From positions 3,941,001-4,005,000 of the forward strand of contig CM030709.1 in assembly GCA_017979445.1 (NCBI GenBank): 64,000 nt of DNA, read 5' to 3'. Made by a program: the position numbers and the translations under genes. Numbering within the stretch: the first letter of the stretch is position 1; the number at the start of each line of letters is the position of its first letter. Shown piece after piece: positions 1 through 11,825 of the stretch. Under the pieces are notes generated by a model that saw nothing but the letters and a program-made list of their open reading frames with translations, was not told the DNA's origin and made no database searches. Origin of the DNA: Akebia trifoliata (lineage: Eukaryota; Streptophyta; Magnoliopsida; Ranunculales; Lardizabalaceae).

Positions 1-1587
1 ACTAGTTCTCCAATGCCTAGGTTTTAGAAAGATGTGAGAGCCAAAAATTTATATGCGAATCAGACATTGTCATCCCATGTTGTAAAGATCATCCAACACA
101 TTAATTGCCAAATGACTGAAACGAGTGGTTCGATCTATTTAATCGAAAAGGAAACTTGAACTCTCAAAAAAAGGCGTCGAGAAGTGTGTTGGAGTTTCCA
201 AGGTGACAAGAAAGAAAATCAAGAGGACCTCTAACTTGGTACCATGTAAGTGTTGTATTGATTTTGCTTTTGTATATTTCGAGAAAAAAATCTTGAAGTG
301 TTGGAACCATTAAGACTTTTCATGGGTGTGAAATTATAGAAAATTTATTTTCACGAGCTTCTTGTGGACACGAGATTTTCCAATTTTGAAATATCTTAAC
401 TACTTTGGAGGATTTTACTTCGAAGGCCCGGTCAAATTTGGATGTCTACATTCTTATTTCCGCATCAATTTTACTTATTGCACCCGTGATTTGTGTTAAT
501 TCTTTATTAGTATCATATGACTCAACTCGGGATACCCATTTATGGGTGACCATGGGCTTATAGAAAGCCGCTTCGAAAATTCATGGGGTATTATACACTC
601 CAACCATGCTACCTAAGAATCACTATCCATAAATATTTATATATATATATTTTTAATTCAATTAAGATTTTAAACGGTCTGAAATGTCTGAAATTGTGAT
701 ATTTTGAATTTTTTTCTTCTATAAAATGGGGAAGTTGAATGGAGTCGGGAAAATCCCAATACCCAAAATGGATAATGGGATGGGTCATGCATTGTAGAAC
801 CCTAATTTGGTTTTCACAAAATGACAGTTTAGACTTTAGAGGGAATAAGTATTATTCTAAGAAAATGTGGGTGTGCAATAGAAGATCTGTAATTTTAGTA
901 GAACGATCTTGTCCGTCCAACCTACAACACGGACTACAAGGTTTAAATCCAACAATCTATGTCGATACCGATACGTGTTGTTAATCATTTCAGAGTCAGA
1001 GGAACCAAACATCCAAATTGTTTGTAAACAGAGAGATTCACCGATTGAAGTAATCTGCACCTGATTTAATTACGGATTTACTTGGAAACAGCGACCATTT
1101 CGGATTCCAGGTTACTCAATTTGATGTTTTTCTTTTATTTTATTATATTAATCGGATTCAAACTCTTCTTCGATCTAGGGTTTATGTTGATTCTCTTGAA
1201 TGTTACTTCTCCCCAAACCCACGAATTAGAGTTCAAATATTTAGTACGAATTCTCCTTGTTGAAATTACAAGTCTTACAAATTCGTTAGTAGGCTGTAGC
1301 TAATTGGTACTGTGTACAGCAAACCCTAGATAAATTCACAATGGCATACAAATAAGATACAGAACAAAGCTAATTAAGATAAATTCAAACTCTTTTTTCC
1401 CCACTTTTTGGTAACCCTATAACAAGTTACATTAGTGTACAATACTTGCCTCATGTACAAAACATCATTGTTGATCAATCACCAACATAATTGAAGACAT
1501 CTATCACGAATTAGATGACTTCGCTTCAAGAACGACATGGAAAAAGTTTAATTTTCAACCTATTAAGGGGATTATGAATTATTTATT
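1..1587. other. Gene-poor stretch, no supported coding region
   Basis: AT-rich DNA with short ORFs that show no domain or codon signal. A possible untranslated exon ends near 1110, where TTCCAG is followed by GTTACT. It could be the 5' leader exon of the small plus-strand gene at 3520, but this is only a guess from the splice-like site. Confidence 0.4.
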
Positions 1588-2699
1588 GAGTGAGAATACC
1601 GGCACCCACTTATTGAGACATTTACACCCATTTAGTAGTCGCACCCCCGGAAGTTAAAACGAATTTGTTAATGATACCCACATGGTATGTATGTGCACCA
1701 ACCAAACACATTTTGTTATCATCCACGATTGCACTTTTTCACAACTCGTCCTCGTTGTTCTCCACAGAAAACTTCACAACAAACCATTTTCATCTTTGAC
1801 CAATAGTTGCTCCAAACCTTGCAAGGCATCAAACTTAGAAACACTTTTTTTTGTTTGTCATCTCTACTTTTTAATGTGTTTGTAATGGATTGAAAAATTA
1901 GGGAAAATGGTATGAATTGATTGAGATTAGGGTTAAAGCTATAATGTACAACATTTGAATGCTTAAAAATGTTGACAAATATTTTTAAAGAGTATTGATA
2001 GCAACAACTTGTTGATAGTGTGTTAAATCTACAAAAAGAAAATTGTTTTTTCGTTTGCTTATGTCAACTGAAACATGTGTTAAGACACATTGATAGAACA
2101 CATCAAGCCATACCAGATGTGTCCTATCGACATATTTTTTTTGTACCTAAAAACTCTATGTCGACAGGACACGGTCGACGTGGCTTAAGCCATGTCAGAT
2201 GAATCCTATTGACAAATTTTTTTTGTATAATGTAAAACACGAAAATGAAAATCGATAAATGCATGGAAAGATATAAGTTTTATCTACAACTTTTGAACTA
2301 TTCTATTCATTGTAATTGTGGTCATTTTATTGAGTTATTTCCTTTTTAAATTGAGTTCTTGGGAATCATTCATTTGAGTTCAAACAAATGAAATAAATCA
2401 ATGAGAAAACCTAAAAATAGAATTAGATTTCAATAGTAACCAACTTCCATTGTCATAATCCGTCGAAATAATGGTTTTTAGACTCTTTTGAACCCTAGAA
2501 TCAACAGAAAATGGAAGAATTGAGAGGAGTTCTCTTCTTCTTCCCTAGTGTCACTAGCAGAAGTTAGGGTTTTAGATTTCAAATGGTTACTTACATTAGT
2601 AGGTCCATCTACTAATACTAATGGGACTCAATTGTCATTTTCTTTACTTTTTTAAGTGGGTGTAGATGCCTCGAAAAGTGGGTGCCAGAATTCTCACTC
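1588..2699. mobile_element. Non-autonomous element with about 45-bp terminal inverted repeats
   Basis: The left end (GAGTGAGAATACC, then GGCACCCACTTA) is the inverted counterpart of the right end (GGGTGCCAGAATTCTCACTC), with similarity over about 45 bp. The element is flanked on both sides by TTATT (1583-1587 and 2700-2704), a candidate target-site duplication. About 1.1 kb of interior holds no recognisable transposase. The family is not identified. Confidence 0.6.
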
Positions 2700-3111
2700 T
2701 TATTTGTTTTCTTTATTGTTTTGAGGTGTATGATAGAGAAATTGTGAAACCCTGCCTAGGATGTACAATTAATGAGGATTCACTTGTTTGTTGGAAGAAA
2801 ATCAGTACTACTCGTAGTTTTGGCTCCGTTTGCATTTCTATCCTTTAGAAACTTGCATGAATGATTTTGTTCTCTTTTGTCGGGGCTTGCGGTTAGGGTG
2901 GCTGGGGAAACATTCTACATTGGGCTAGAAGCAGTGAAAATCAGATAATATTTGGGGAGGAGATTGATGATTATGAGATCAAGTGAAGGTTTTTGAGACT
3001 AGGATCCACACAATGTTGGTTATTCTTTTATAAATTTGCCATTATCTTGAGCATAAACAATTGCTTTTACATCTTGTAAGAATTATTATTACAAGATGAC
3101 ATGAAAATTTT

Positions 3112-3224
3112 AGAGAGCTTCTATTGGCACCTCAACTTTTACTTATTACACCCCTATAAAAAATAAAGAAAATAAGTGAATGGTTAAGAATAAGTAAAAG
3201 TTCAGGTGACAATAGAAGCTCTCT
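3112..3224. mobile_element. Short foldback (hairpin) MITE
   Basis: A 113-bp near-palindrome. The left arm reads AGAGAGCTTCTATTGG and continues into CAACTTTTACTTATT; the right arm is its complement, ending AATAGAAGCTCTCT. It is non-coding. The arm motif CAACTTTTACT recurs at 7344-7464 and in the 3' flanks of the UGT copies, so it belongs to a dispersed family. Confidence 0.65.
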
Positions 3225-3519
3225 TGTTTTTTTGTTGCCCGATTTCTATTTTTTGGGTTTAGGATTTTCTATGACCCTAATCATAATTGTAAACAACTCC
3301 TGAAATTGTTTGAACGAGTGTGATAATGTTTTGTAATGCTGAGATTATAATTTGAACATAACCTTTGTAATGTTTGAAGAGTGTGTTTTAATCTTTAATG
3401 TGGGTGTGATAAATAATTTAAGAAATTGGGGTGTAATAAGTAAAAGTTGGGGTGCCAGTAGCAGTATTTTAACTGTTTGTTGATTGGTAAATATTTCTTG
3501 ATCAGGTTGTACAATCCCA

Positions 3520-3808
3520 ATGCCCCCGTTGCGCAACGTCGTTCTTGCCACAGGTTTAGTAGCCTTTGCAGCTGCTGGCTTGGCATTTCCGTTCTTCTTG
3601 GCGTAAGTAAATGAGTTGTTTTTATCAATTCTGGTGGTGCCCGTTTACTTTTAGTTTTCGTGTCTTACACAGAAGATCATGATTATGTAGGACATCAAGG
3701 ATGAAGCCTATAATTGATTCATCGAAACCACTGCCTCCTCAGGCTACATTCCGAGGGCCTTATATAAACACCGGTTCACGTGACATTGGACCAGATCATG
3801 GCACTTAG
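3520..3808 (+). CDS. Small conserved plant membrane protein, two exons, 66 aa
   Basis: I join exon 3520-3602 (donor GTAAGT) to exon 3691-3808 (acceptor TATGTAG), giving 66 residues and a TAG stop. Residues 5-28 form one hydrophobic alanine/leucine-rich segment (NVVLATGLVAFAAAG), expected to span a membrane once. The soluble C-terminal half has a proline-rich LPPQATFRGPY run and an INTGSRDIGPDH motif. From memory, very similar 60-70-residue proteins of unknown function occur across land plants, which supports both the splice and the reading frame. Function is not known. The start ATG lies just after a possible acceptor (GATCAG), so a 5' UTR exon may lie upstream. The ORFs of 68-77 codons on the opposite strand are shadows. 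Reading frame is well supported; cellular location is inferred only from the hydrophobic segment. Confidence 0.75.
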
Positions 3809-4169
3809 CTGAAGATGTAATTTATGTTTTGAAATATTCTTGCTTACTTTTGCTACCAAAATACATTTATATGAAAAGCTCGTCAATATTATTGATGTCC
3901 ATATGGCCCTGAAATGCATGATATTTATTTTTGAAGAACTCAATTCACATTGCCTACCAAGATACATTAGTATGAAAAGCTCTTCTCATTAGCAGACTCT
4001 TGTATCCACTTATTAACTACATATTGAACACAGATTTCTTTGAAGCATTCGGACATTTCGATTCAATTATTAACCACTGGCAACTCAGCACCACCATTAT
4101 CAAACCTTAACCACACCTTACATATGGTAAGCCCGTTGAATCTTGCCCATATAATGTTTTATAACGTTT

Positions 4170-4188
4170 GGGGGGGGGGGGGGGGGGG
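4170..4188 (+). repeat. Poly-G tract of 19
   Basis: An uninterrupted run of 19 G in AT-rich DNA. Length may be unreliable in any assembly. It can form a G-quadruplex on the plus strand. Confidence 0.9.
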
Positions 4189-4197
4189 AAGAGAAAG

Positions 4198-4255
4198 TAG
4201 TGTCTGAAGCTGGGGATGAATCTAAGTAGTGTCTGAAGCTGGGGATGAATCTAAG
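4198..4255. repeat. 29-bp unit repeated twice
   Basis: The unit TAGTGTCTGAAGCTGGGGA, extended to 29 bp, is repeated exactly head to tail just after the poly-G tract. Confidence 0.9.
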
Positions 4256-4544
4256 TAAGGTACTGTTGATTATGTGAGCTTCTAGGATTTTGATGTTGAA
4301 ATTACTATCTTGGGATAGCCCATGGGATGTGGAGGTTAGTTTTTTGCCCTGCAACCTATCTAGTGATAGCCCATGGAGCCCTACATGAGCGAGCCACATG
4401 TGATCTGGTAATCGGAAGGACGCCAAGAAAGGCTAATTTTATCTAAAAGTGATGACAAATCAAAAGCTTTCTTGCAGGTTCTAGTGTATTTCTCATCTTT
4501 ATTTTTGATTCCTAAATATGTCAATTTTGTGTTTTTTTTTTATG

Positions 4545-5112
4545 GTTGGAATGATGGGGAAAGTCATGGGTTTTATCATGTTAAATGGAAGATCATTTTT
4601 TCTCCAAAGAAAAACATTGAGGATCCGTTTATGCAATGTAAAGTTTGCAAACTTAGTTCTTCTAAGAAAATGGTTGTGGAGGTTTAGAATTGTTTGGGAT
4701 TGTATGGAAGAGAATGATTCAGGCTGAGTATGGGATAGATAAATGAGCGAGGTCGGGAGAGTAGCGATGTTTGTTTCGTCTCCGTATATAGATGTGGGAT
4801 TTGGTAAGTGATTCTCATGCAGAATTTTGCAATAGGAAATAGCTTTGAGTCGACAAGGTTAACATAGTCTATTTTCGGAAGGATCAGTGGTGGGTGCTTC
4901 TCGTAAAAATCAATTTTCAGAATTTTATTTTTATATATCTAATATAAGACGACGAGGCCGGTATAGAAACTCATGGTTTGGGCAGTGAACAAGATCTATT
5001 TGGATTTTAGTTTCAAAGAAATTTGAATGATAGGGAGATTGAGTCCATTGCCAATCTCATTTCCCAAATAGCCCTCACTCGTCTACCATTGGTGGAGGAG
5101 AATCGTTGCCCA
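4545..5112 (+). pseudogene. LINE (non-LTR retrotransposon) ORF2 relic
   Basis: Peptides in shifting frames resemble the C-terminal part of plant L1-type ORF2 after the reverse transcriptase core: VKWKIIFSPKK, then NLVLLRKWLWRF near 4650-4690, then RMIQAEYGIDK near 4708-4745, then FQRNLNDREIESIANLI near 5010-5070. At least two frameshifts and several stops interrupt it, including TGA where a Trp is expected after YGIDK. The 5' part is missing, and the TRIM-like array begins immediately downstream. Assignment rests on remembered family motifs. Confidence 0.65.
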
Positions 5113-5118
5113 TAAAAT

Positions 5119-6020
5119 TGTTACGTACCTAATTTTTAAAAAAACATTAAAAATAATTTTTTTTAAAAGGAAAATGATAGATATTGATCTAATTCAAGGG
5201 AGATCCGACCTCCAAAATCAAATTCAAGATGGATAGTCTCAAAAATCTAATAGAATTCTCATAATATTTCTTTATATAATATTTCATACAATCCTTTAGA
5301 TTAAATACATACATAGAGCCTTCTTTTTAAATATAAATCTTCCCCCTTTGAGAGGTGTTTTCTTCCTAATAATCGCTTCGAATGGGTTTTCCTCCATCCT
5401 TTGACTGTCACAAGATTCTTGTTCTCTATAGAACCTTTAGCCCAATACACTGTTCTGATACCAATTGTTACGTACTTAATTTTACAAAACACTAAAAATA
5501 ACATAAAACTGGAAAAAAAAAAGTTGGATATTATCTCATTCGAGGGAGATCGAGTCTTCAAAACCCAATTCGAGATGGTTAATCTCTCAAATCCAATAGA
5601 ATTCTCGTAATATTTCTTTATATAATATTTCATACAATCCTGTAGATTAAATACATACATAGAACCTTTTTTAAATATAAATCTTCCACCTTTGAGGGGA
5701 ATCTTCTTCCTAATAATCGCTTTGAAGGGGTTTTCCTCCATCCTTTGACTTTCACAAGATCCTCGTTCTCTATAGAACCTTTAGCCCAATACACTGCTCT
5801 GATACCAATTGATACGTACTAAATTTTACAAAACACTAAAAGTAGTATAAAACTGGAAAAAAAAAAAAAAGGTTAGATATTATCTCATTCGAGGGAGATC
5901 GAGTCTTCAAAACCCAATTCGAGATGGTTAATCTCCAAAATCCAATTTGATTCTCATAATCTTTCTTTGTATAATGTTCCATACAATCCTGGGGATAAAA
6001 TACATTGGACCCTCTTTTAT
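5119..6020 (-). mobile_element. TRIM-like mini LTR retrotransposon, tandem LTR-internal-LTR-internal-LTR
   Basis: Three copies of a roughly 215-bp LTR-like unit begin near 5119, 5465 and 5809, at a period of about 345 bp. Between them lie two short internal regions of about 120 bp. On the minus strand each internal region starts with a primer-binding site matching the initiator tRNA-Met rule: GCTCTGATACCA (plus strand) at 5796-5807 and the variant GTTCTGATACCA at 5452-5463. Each ends with a purine tract before the next repeat (plus-strand CTTCCCCCTTTGA at 5339-5351, and near 5683-5696). No gag or pol fits inside. This is the layout of a TRIM element with a shared central LTR. Exact LTR ends are approximate. 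Confidence 0.65.
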
Positions 6021-6327
6021 AAAAGTAACTACCACTTCCTACAAGAGATGATAACCTAACTACCCACCAACTCTGTCTATGTATAGATATAATTCCCACA
6101 TATACACAACTAACAACTATCATATACAATAACTACACAAAATAAATTACTCCCATCCCCATATAATTTAGGTAAGTAATAAAAACCAAAAAATGATTGG
6201 TATTTTCGTGTCTAATCTTTCTAGCAATCACTTATGCCCCCTCCATCTTTTGAGTTTTTGGCAATAGTTGTGGGGTTCCCAAAAGTTCTTTCAAGTATTT
6301 TTCTGTCGTCTATTGTAAATTGGGTGG

Positions 6328-7091
6328 CTCTATTTGCACATACTGAAATGGTTTATTGCACCCATTTTTAAGTGAAAAATGTAAAAAAAAAGAAAATTTA
6401 TATATTACCCTTCTGAGTTTGGTCATTGCACACACCACAACCTACCAAATGAAAAACCCATTTTTTTTTCTTTTTCTTATCTCTCTCTCTCTCTCTTCAT
6501 ATTCATTTCCTTTAGATTTTTGTGAGAGGTTGAGTCAATGGAGATTAGGTTTTAAATTTGTTTTTTTTTTTCAAGATATCTTAATCTTTGAATTTTATTT
6601 TATTTTTTTTGCATTTAATCATCGAGGAAGATGAAAAATCACTACTAAAATCTTTAAAACAATAATTTTGAATAAAAAAACTTGAAGATTTTTTGACAAA
6701 TTTTGTTCGATATGTTTAGACCAAATTTGTTTTAGCAAATTCGATAGGTACTTACTGAATATAATTTTTTTACAAAACATTACAAAATCGATTTGATGGG
6801 TATCTACTAAATATTACAAACCAAATTTGATAGGTACCTATCAACAAAATTTGATCATGTGAATGACTTCGACATAATTGGAGGTGTTAGATACAAAGAA
6901 GAACAAATGAGAGGGAGAGGAGAGAGGAAGAAGAAGAAGAAGAAGAAGAAGAAATTGTTTGGTACCTATTGGTAGGTGCTAAAAATATTAGATGTTAGAA
7001 TAATTAGGCGTGTGTGATTACTAATTTAATTTTTCGATGGGTATCACGAGTAAGTGGGTACAATAGGACATTTTGGTGTATGCAAGTAGAG
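6328..7091. mobile_element. Non-autonomous element with about 45-bp inverted ends
   Basis: The left end CTCTATTTGCACATAC and following ATTGCACCCATTT match the inverted right end (AAGTGGGTACAATAGG ... TATGCAAGTAGAG). The interior is low-complexity, with a CT-rich run near 6480 and a (GAA)n run near 6936-6954. No transposase was found. Confidence 0.5.
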
Positions 7092-7104
7092 TCATCCTTA
7101 TAAA

Positions 7105-7268
7105 TTGAATAATGATGAATGCACATTGTAAATCACACGATTTGTTTGTGACTAATGTGGCAAGGGCACAATCACATATCTTTTTCCTTGTGTATCCTGA
7201 GGAAAAAGATTTATGATTCTGGGCCATTGCCACGTTAACCGCATGATTTACATCGTGCATTCATCAAG
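7105..7268. mobile_element. Foldback MITE with GATGAATGCAC ends
   Basis: A near-palindrome whose ends read GATGAATGCAC and GTGCATTCATC, with central arms AAAAAGAT / ATCTTTTTCC around GTGTATCCTGAGG. The same family lies inside the LTR relic at 17150-17310 and its duplicate at about 33130-33280. Confidence 0.6.
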
Positions 7269-7343
7269 GTTCTTATAAATTTGTTAGCATGATTTGGTTC
7301 AATATCCTATCCACTTTTTCAATCTTAATTGGTGTTTTTTCAT

Positions 7344-7464
7344 AGAGAGTTATTATTTCCACACCAACTTTTACTAATGCCACACAAACTGTGTGTAATT
7401 CTTTGGTGATTTACATAGGAATTGGTTTGGCATTAGTAAAAGTTAGTGTGGTAATAGCAACCCT
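7344..7464. mobile_element. Short foldback MITE
   Basis: The left arm ACACCAACTTTTACTAATGCC is complementary to the right arm GGCATTAGTAAAAGTTAGTGT, with a short loop. Related in style to the element at 3112-3224. Confidence 0.6.
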
Positions 7465-7581
7465 ACGTCTAATATTACATGTCAGTTTTGTTTAATAGAA
7501 ATGATTCTTCCATGTTTTGACTTTTGTCTCTTCTTGAGCTATCAAGAGGGAGAGGGATGAGCAACTATATTTTTTTACGAT

Positions 7582-7740
7582 AATGCTGCAGTGACCTCAA
7601 ATCCCACTTTTTGATGTGAAAGTGTATGGAACCATAAATACTTTTCTTCGAGATACAAGTGAAACATATCTATGGTTCCTATCCACTATCACGTCAAGAA
7701 GTGCAATATAAGATTCCAACTTAAGGTCACTCTAGCACCA
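7582..7740. mobile_element. Foldback MITE, AATGCTG-AGTGACC family, copy 1
   Basis: The left end AATGCTGCAGTGACCTCAA pairs with the right end TTAAGGTCACTCTAGCA. The centre has inverted halves of CCATAAATACTTTTC / ACATATCTATGG. Four further copies occur at 7781-7943, 15467-15620, 50280-50448 and 54877-55050. Confidence 0.65.
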
Positions 7741-7780
7741 CTCTGATTTTTAGCATCGACAAGAGCCCTTCATATTGATT

Positions 7781-7943
7781 AATGCTGGAATGACCTTAAT
7801 GAGGGACACATGAAGGACATCTTGATGTGATAGCGCATGTATGCCCATAGATATATTTTTTCCGAAATACAAGTAAAAAGTATCTATGAACATGCGTGTG
7901 CCGTCACACCAAAGTATTCCCCGTTGAAGTCACTCTAGCACGA
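7781..7943. mobile_element. Foldback MITE, AATGCTG-AGTGACC family, copy 2
   Basis: Starts AATGCTGGAATGACC and ends GAAGTCACTCTAGCA. It lies 40 bp after copy 1, so two members sit side by side. More diverged than copy 1. Confidence 0.6.
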
Positions 7944-8344
7944 CTCCTTCATGTTTGTGTTACCACACTTATTCCTTAAGATTATTTTTAGTCAAGCGAC
8001 TCGAGGAAAATGATTCATTTGAGAAAGACATGATCCAAATAATGTAAAGTCAATATTCAACAATTGCGATTTATTTTTATCATCAACATACTCATAAATC
8101 TTAATTGTGGATTTCATGTTTATAGAGTCAAGATCATGTGTTTTTTATACAAGTCATTTTTCATGAATGGCAACATCCGGACCCATTTAAAAAAGGTTTT
8201 TTAATAATACCTCCAACAAAATTGATGATATTTGATTTTCCGCCCTTGCAAATTGCAAGATTAGATAAAACCTTGATTCTATCCAAAATATCTTTTATAA
8301 ACTTAAAAGTACTAAAACGTAAAGTCTGAATTAATTATTTGTGC

Positions 8345-8855
8345 TGCCCCATTCCATGGCTATAAACGCTTCAAAATTTTGAAGAAATCCTCTCCATTGG
8401 ATTGCACGTGATACTTTTAAAGAGGTACTTCAAATTTTGAAGGAAATATAGGGATGTGAAATAAATTCAAAACACCACGTGTCTTGTAACAAAGAGGGTT
8501 TCTTCAAATTTTGAAGAAGGCTGACCCCATTCCATGGCAAAAAACTTTGAAGAGGGTAGTCCAATTCAAAATTTTGAAGAAATCCTCTCCATTGGATCGC
8601 ACATGTTATTTTTAGGAGGTATTTCAAAATTTAAAAAAAATATAAGGATGCGAAATAAATTCAAAACACAACATGTCTTGTAACGAAGAGGTTTCTTCAA
8701 ATTTTGAAGAACTCCTCTTTATTGGATTGCACGTGGTATTTTTAAGGAGGTATTTTAAATTTTGAAGGAAATATAAGGATGCGAAATAAATTCAAAACAC
8801 CGACATGTCTTGTAACGAAGAGGGTTTCTTCAAATTTTGAAGAAGGCTGACCCCT
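8345..8855. repeat. Imperfect tandem repeat, about 3 units
   Basis: Units share GAAGAAATCCTCTCCATTGG, a block with TTCAAATTTTGAAG and GCGAAATAAATTCAAAACAC, and TGTCTTGTAACGAAGAGG. Starts fall near 8381, 8576 and 8706, so the spacing is uneven (195 then 130 bp). The core TTCAAATTTTGAA is itself palindromic and recurs about nine times. Confidence 0.75.
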
Positions 8856-10050
8856 TCAAAGTTGGACTCCATTCCTTGGCAGAGCCCATTGAAAGCATGT
8901 ATCATCATCATCTGGAATCACGTGTCACCAGATACATGGCTTTCGTAAGAGCTTTAGCTGACATGACTAACTTGAATACGTCAGATTCTCGTGTGCAGTC
9001 TCAGATTCCTATCAAGATTTAGGTGGCAAAGAAACTCAAACCAATCCTCTAGTCAAAGTAGGGCCATACTCATAGTTAATTTGGTAAGGAGAGAGGGCAG
9101 AAATTGGAGGAAGATGAGGGAGTGGGGGCAATAGAGTGAAACGGGGCATGTCAGTAGTTTAAAATATAGGGGTATTTCAAATTTAAGCATAAATTCAAGA
9201 ATATTTAAAATGCTAAAAAAACATTGAGTGGGGGCAATTGGTCCCAATGTCTGCTTACTAGCTTTGCCTTTGGTAAGACTATGGTGAATGGTCCCATTTG
9301 AGATATTATATAATTATTAGTTGGTGATAGAGAAAATCCATCATTAAAAGGGTATTTAAAATCCAAATCACTATGGTCATCAAATTAAAATTGATTTGGT
9401 TGAAGTTGGCTAAGTCTTTCGTTTTTTTTTTTCTTTTTTTCTATGTTGTCTAGAATCACATCTTCTATTATTGGAAATTTCCTCATATTTACTTTCAATA
9501 TCTCAATCTGCCGCATTCTCTACCATTGAAAGGGTCTATTTCCCTCTTGTATACTTCACCAAATGATTCAAGTCAAGCCACATTAAAAGACTTTTCTAAA
9601 TAAATCTAGATTTTAAAAGACTTAAAAGAATTACGTAACCACTCTCCAACCCCTCTTTGACCATCTCCTGGACAAGAATTTTTTACATTAGTTTGAGTTA
9701 ACTACTGGCTTAAGGTCACTTGCATTGTTTAAAGTTTCGTAAAAAAATATTTTGTCCATTAATTTAAAAACTGTTTCTAGTGTCAACAAACTGTTGAAGG
9801 TCTCGGTCAAACGCACGGTTAGGATAAAAAGAAAAACATAGATTTCCTTAAGATCAATATTGATTTGATTTTCTAGGAATGAATATGATTTTTTTGGCTC
9901 ATGGGAATCCATAGTATTGCAATCGTTTCTTTGATAGAGAGCCTCAACTATGGGGTGAGCTTAGTGTTTTTCGTAACTTAATCATGAAAATTCCCATGAC
10001 GGCATGTCCATATGGTACTCAAATATTTGATCCATTCCCAAATGAATGTA
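8856..10050. other. No gene seen; weak transposon relic at 9053-9290
   Basis: No coding region supported. The part 9053-9290 contains a GGGGGCAATTGG block followed by TTACTAGCTTTGCC, which resembles the right end of the hAT-like MITE at 40147-40515 (GGGGCAATTGCCCCC ... TTACTAGCTCTGCC). It may be a decayed member. Confidence 0.35.
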
Positions 10051-10308
10051 GAGCACAAAATTAATGAATCTCATTCCTCATTTATTCTTCTCAGTCCAAT
10101 TCCTCCTACATACAATATTCCTAAAACACCATTGTAGAGCACAAAATTAATGAATCTCATTCCTCATTTATTCTTCTCAGTCCAATTCCTCCTACATACA
10201 ATATTCCTAAAACACCATCATAGAGCACAAAATTAATGAATCTCATTCCTCATTTATTCTTCTTAGTCCAATTCCTCCAACATACAATATTCCTAAAACA
10301 CCATTGTA
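10051..10308. repeat. 86-bp tandem repeat, 3 copies
   Basis: The unit beginning GAGCACAAAATTAATGAATC and ending with AAAACACCAT is repeated at 10051, 10137 and 10223, with only a few substitutions. Near-identity implies a recent origin. Confidence 0.92.
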
Positions 10309-10417
10309 AATGTATTTTATTATCGTTTAACCATCTGATTTTCTATTAATTTTATTGGGCACTGAAAATATTTCTATAAGAAAACATGGATTATTATGCC
10401 ATATATGTATCATTGAA

Positions 10418-10500
10418 CCCACCTTACTTAAGTTGGTAAGGCATGAGGAGTTTCGTCCCATGACCAAGGTTTAAATCCCATTGAATCCATTTTTTTTAAC
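10418..10500 (+). mobile_element. tRNA-derived SINE head
   Basis: The sequence has an A-box-like TTACTTAAGTTGGTAAGGC and, about 35 bp later, a B-box-like GGTTTAAATCC, the spacing of an RNA polymerase III internal promoter. No intact tRNA cloverleaf is present. The length of the tail is uncertain. Confidence 0.5.
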
Positions 10501-10905
10501 CTTTGATGACCACTGATTTTATCAAATACCGCTAACTTTGGATTTATGTAAGGTAAATTTTTAAATAATTACTAAAGTTTTTGGTATTTTCAAAATGTTA
10601 GTAATGTTGACAAAATATTATCAAATTATCAACATTTCGAAAATAACGAAATATTTTATAATTATTTGAGAATTTACTCATTTATGTATAATTGAAATAA
10701 GAAAATTATGAATTATATCTGATTTCTTTAATAAAATGGTGATGGCCATTAAGTTGCTTTCGTGGAAACAACTTCAACACTTAAATTGAAAGGTACCAAC
10801 AAGAAAGAAGGTGGGTTCCTTGTTGGACATTTAATTTGTTCTCACTAACGTAATTACCCAAAATGGTCATGTTATATCCACAAGAACACCTCGTGAGGGG
10901 TGTGT

Positions 10906-11190
10906 AACAACGAGGCTAGCCTATCGACAGCCCTATTACTTCCCCTACAGATAAATTTAAACACAACATAAAGGAATTGAGCACACAAGATCCTTATCAT
11001 CTTACCAAAAGCTTCATCCTCCAAGGACATTCATCCTTGAGAATATTAACAACGAGGCTAGCCTATCGACAGCCCTATTACTTCCTCTAAAGAAAAATTT
11101 AAACACAACGTAAAGGAATTGAGCACACAAGATCCTTATCATCTTACCGAAAGCTTCACCATCCAAGGACATTCATCATTCAGAATATTA
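10906..11190. repeat. 142-bp tandem duplication
   Basis: The unit starting AACAACGAGGCTAGCC and ending GAATATTA is present twice (10906-11047 and 11048-11190) with about ten differences. It contains no ORF. Nothing else was recognised from 10500 to 11825. Confidence 0.9.
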
Positions 11191-11825
11191 ATGGCAATTG
11201 AAGAGTCAAAAGCTGCAATGATTCCCTGATAGTCCATCCTAGCTACCTATCCACCCAAGACACCTTTAAATATATATAATGGAGGGCTTAACTGGGGTAT
11301 GACTCACTCGAGAGTGGAGGAAAATATACCCTCAACAGATTTTACATGTGCCAGTTATGAAGGTTTTATATGGCCACACAAATCATTTTTCATTTTTCAT
11401 GTTTGGTTATCAAACATGCATCCTATCATGAATTTGGTCCATATGTTCTCACACCAAACTCTATTCTAGTATAATTGACAATCTAAAATAAAAATTTTAA
11501 CAAAGTATTTTAATTTCAAATTACATATAAAAAATATTATCTTAACCCAAAAATGGAAAAATATTATCTTAAAATCTCAGATCCATGGAAATGCAGAGGG
11601 GGGAAAATGGAAAAATAAGGTATAGAGACGACAAGAACATATTTTTCTTCTTAAAAATGAACCACAAGATCATATTCAAATCACACATCCAACAAAAAGA
11701 AACCCCACAGAAATTATTTTAAAAAAAGTGCGTTAATATAATTCAGGATGTACATATATAATCTGTATAGAATCTGCTGCACAGTTCAATATTCCCATGA
11801 AAAACAACAGAAATACATGTATGAA

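Noticed and set aside
5301..6129. 97-146-codon minus-strand ORFs
   Set aside because: They read through the TRIM-like LTR units and primer-binding sites, not through gag or pol.
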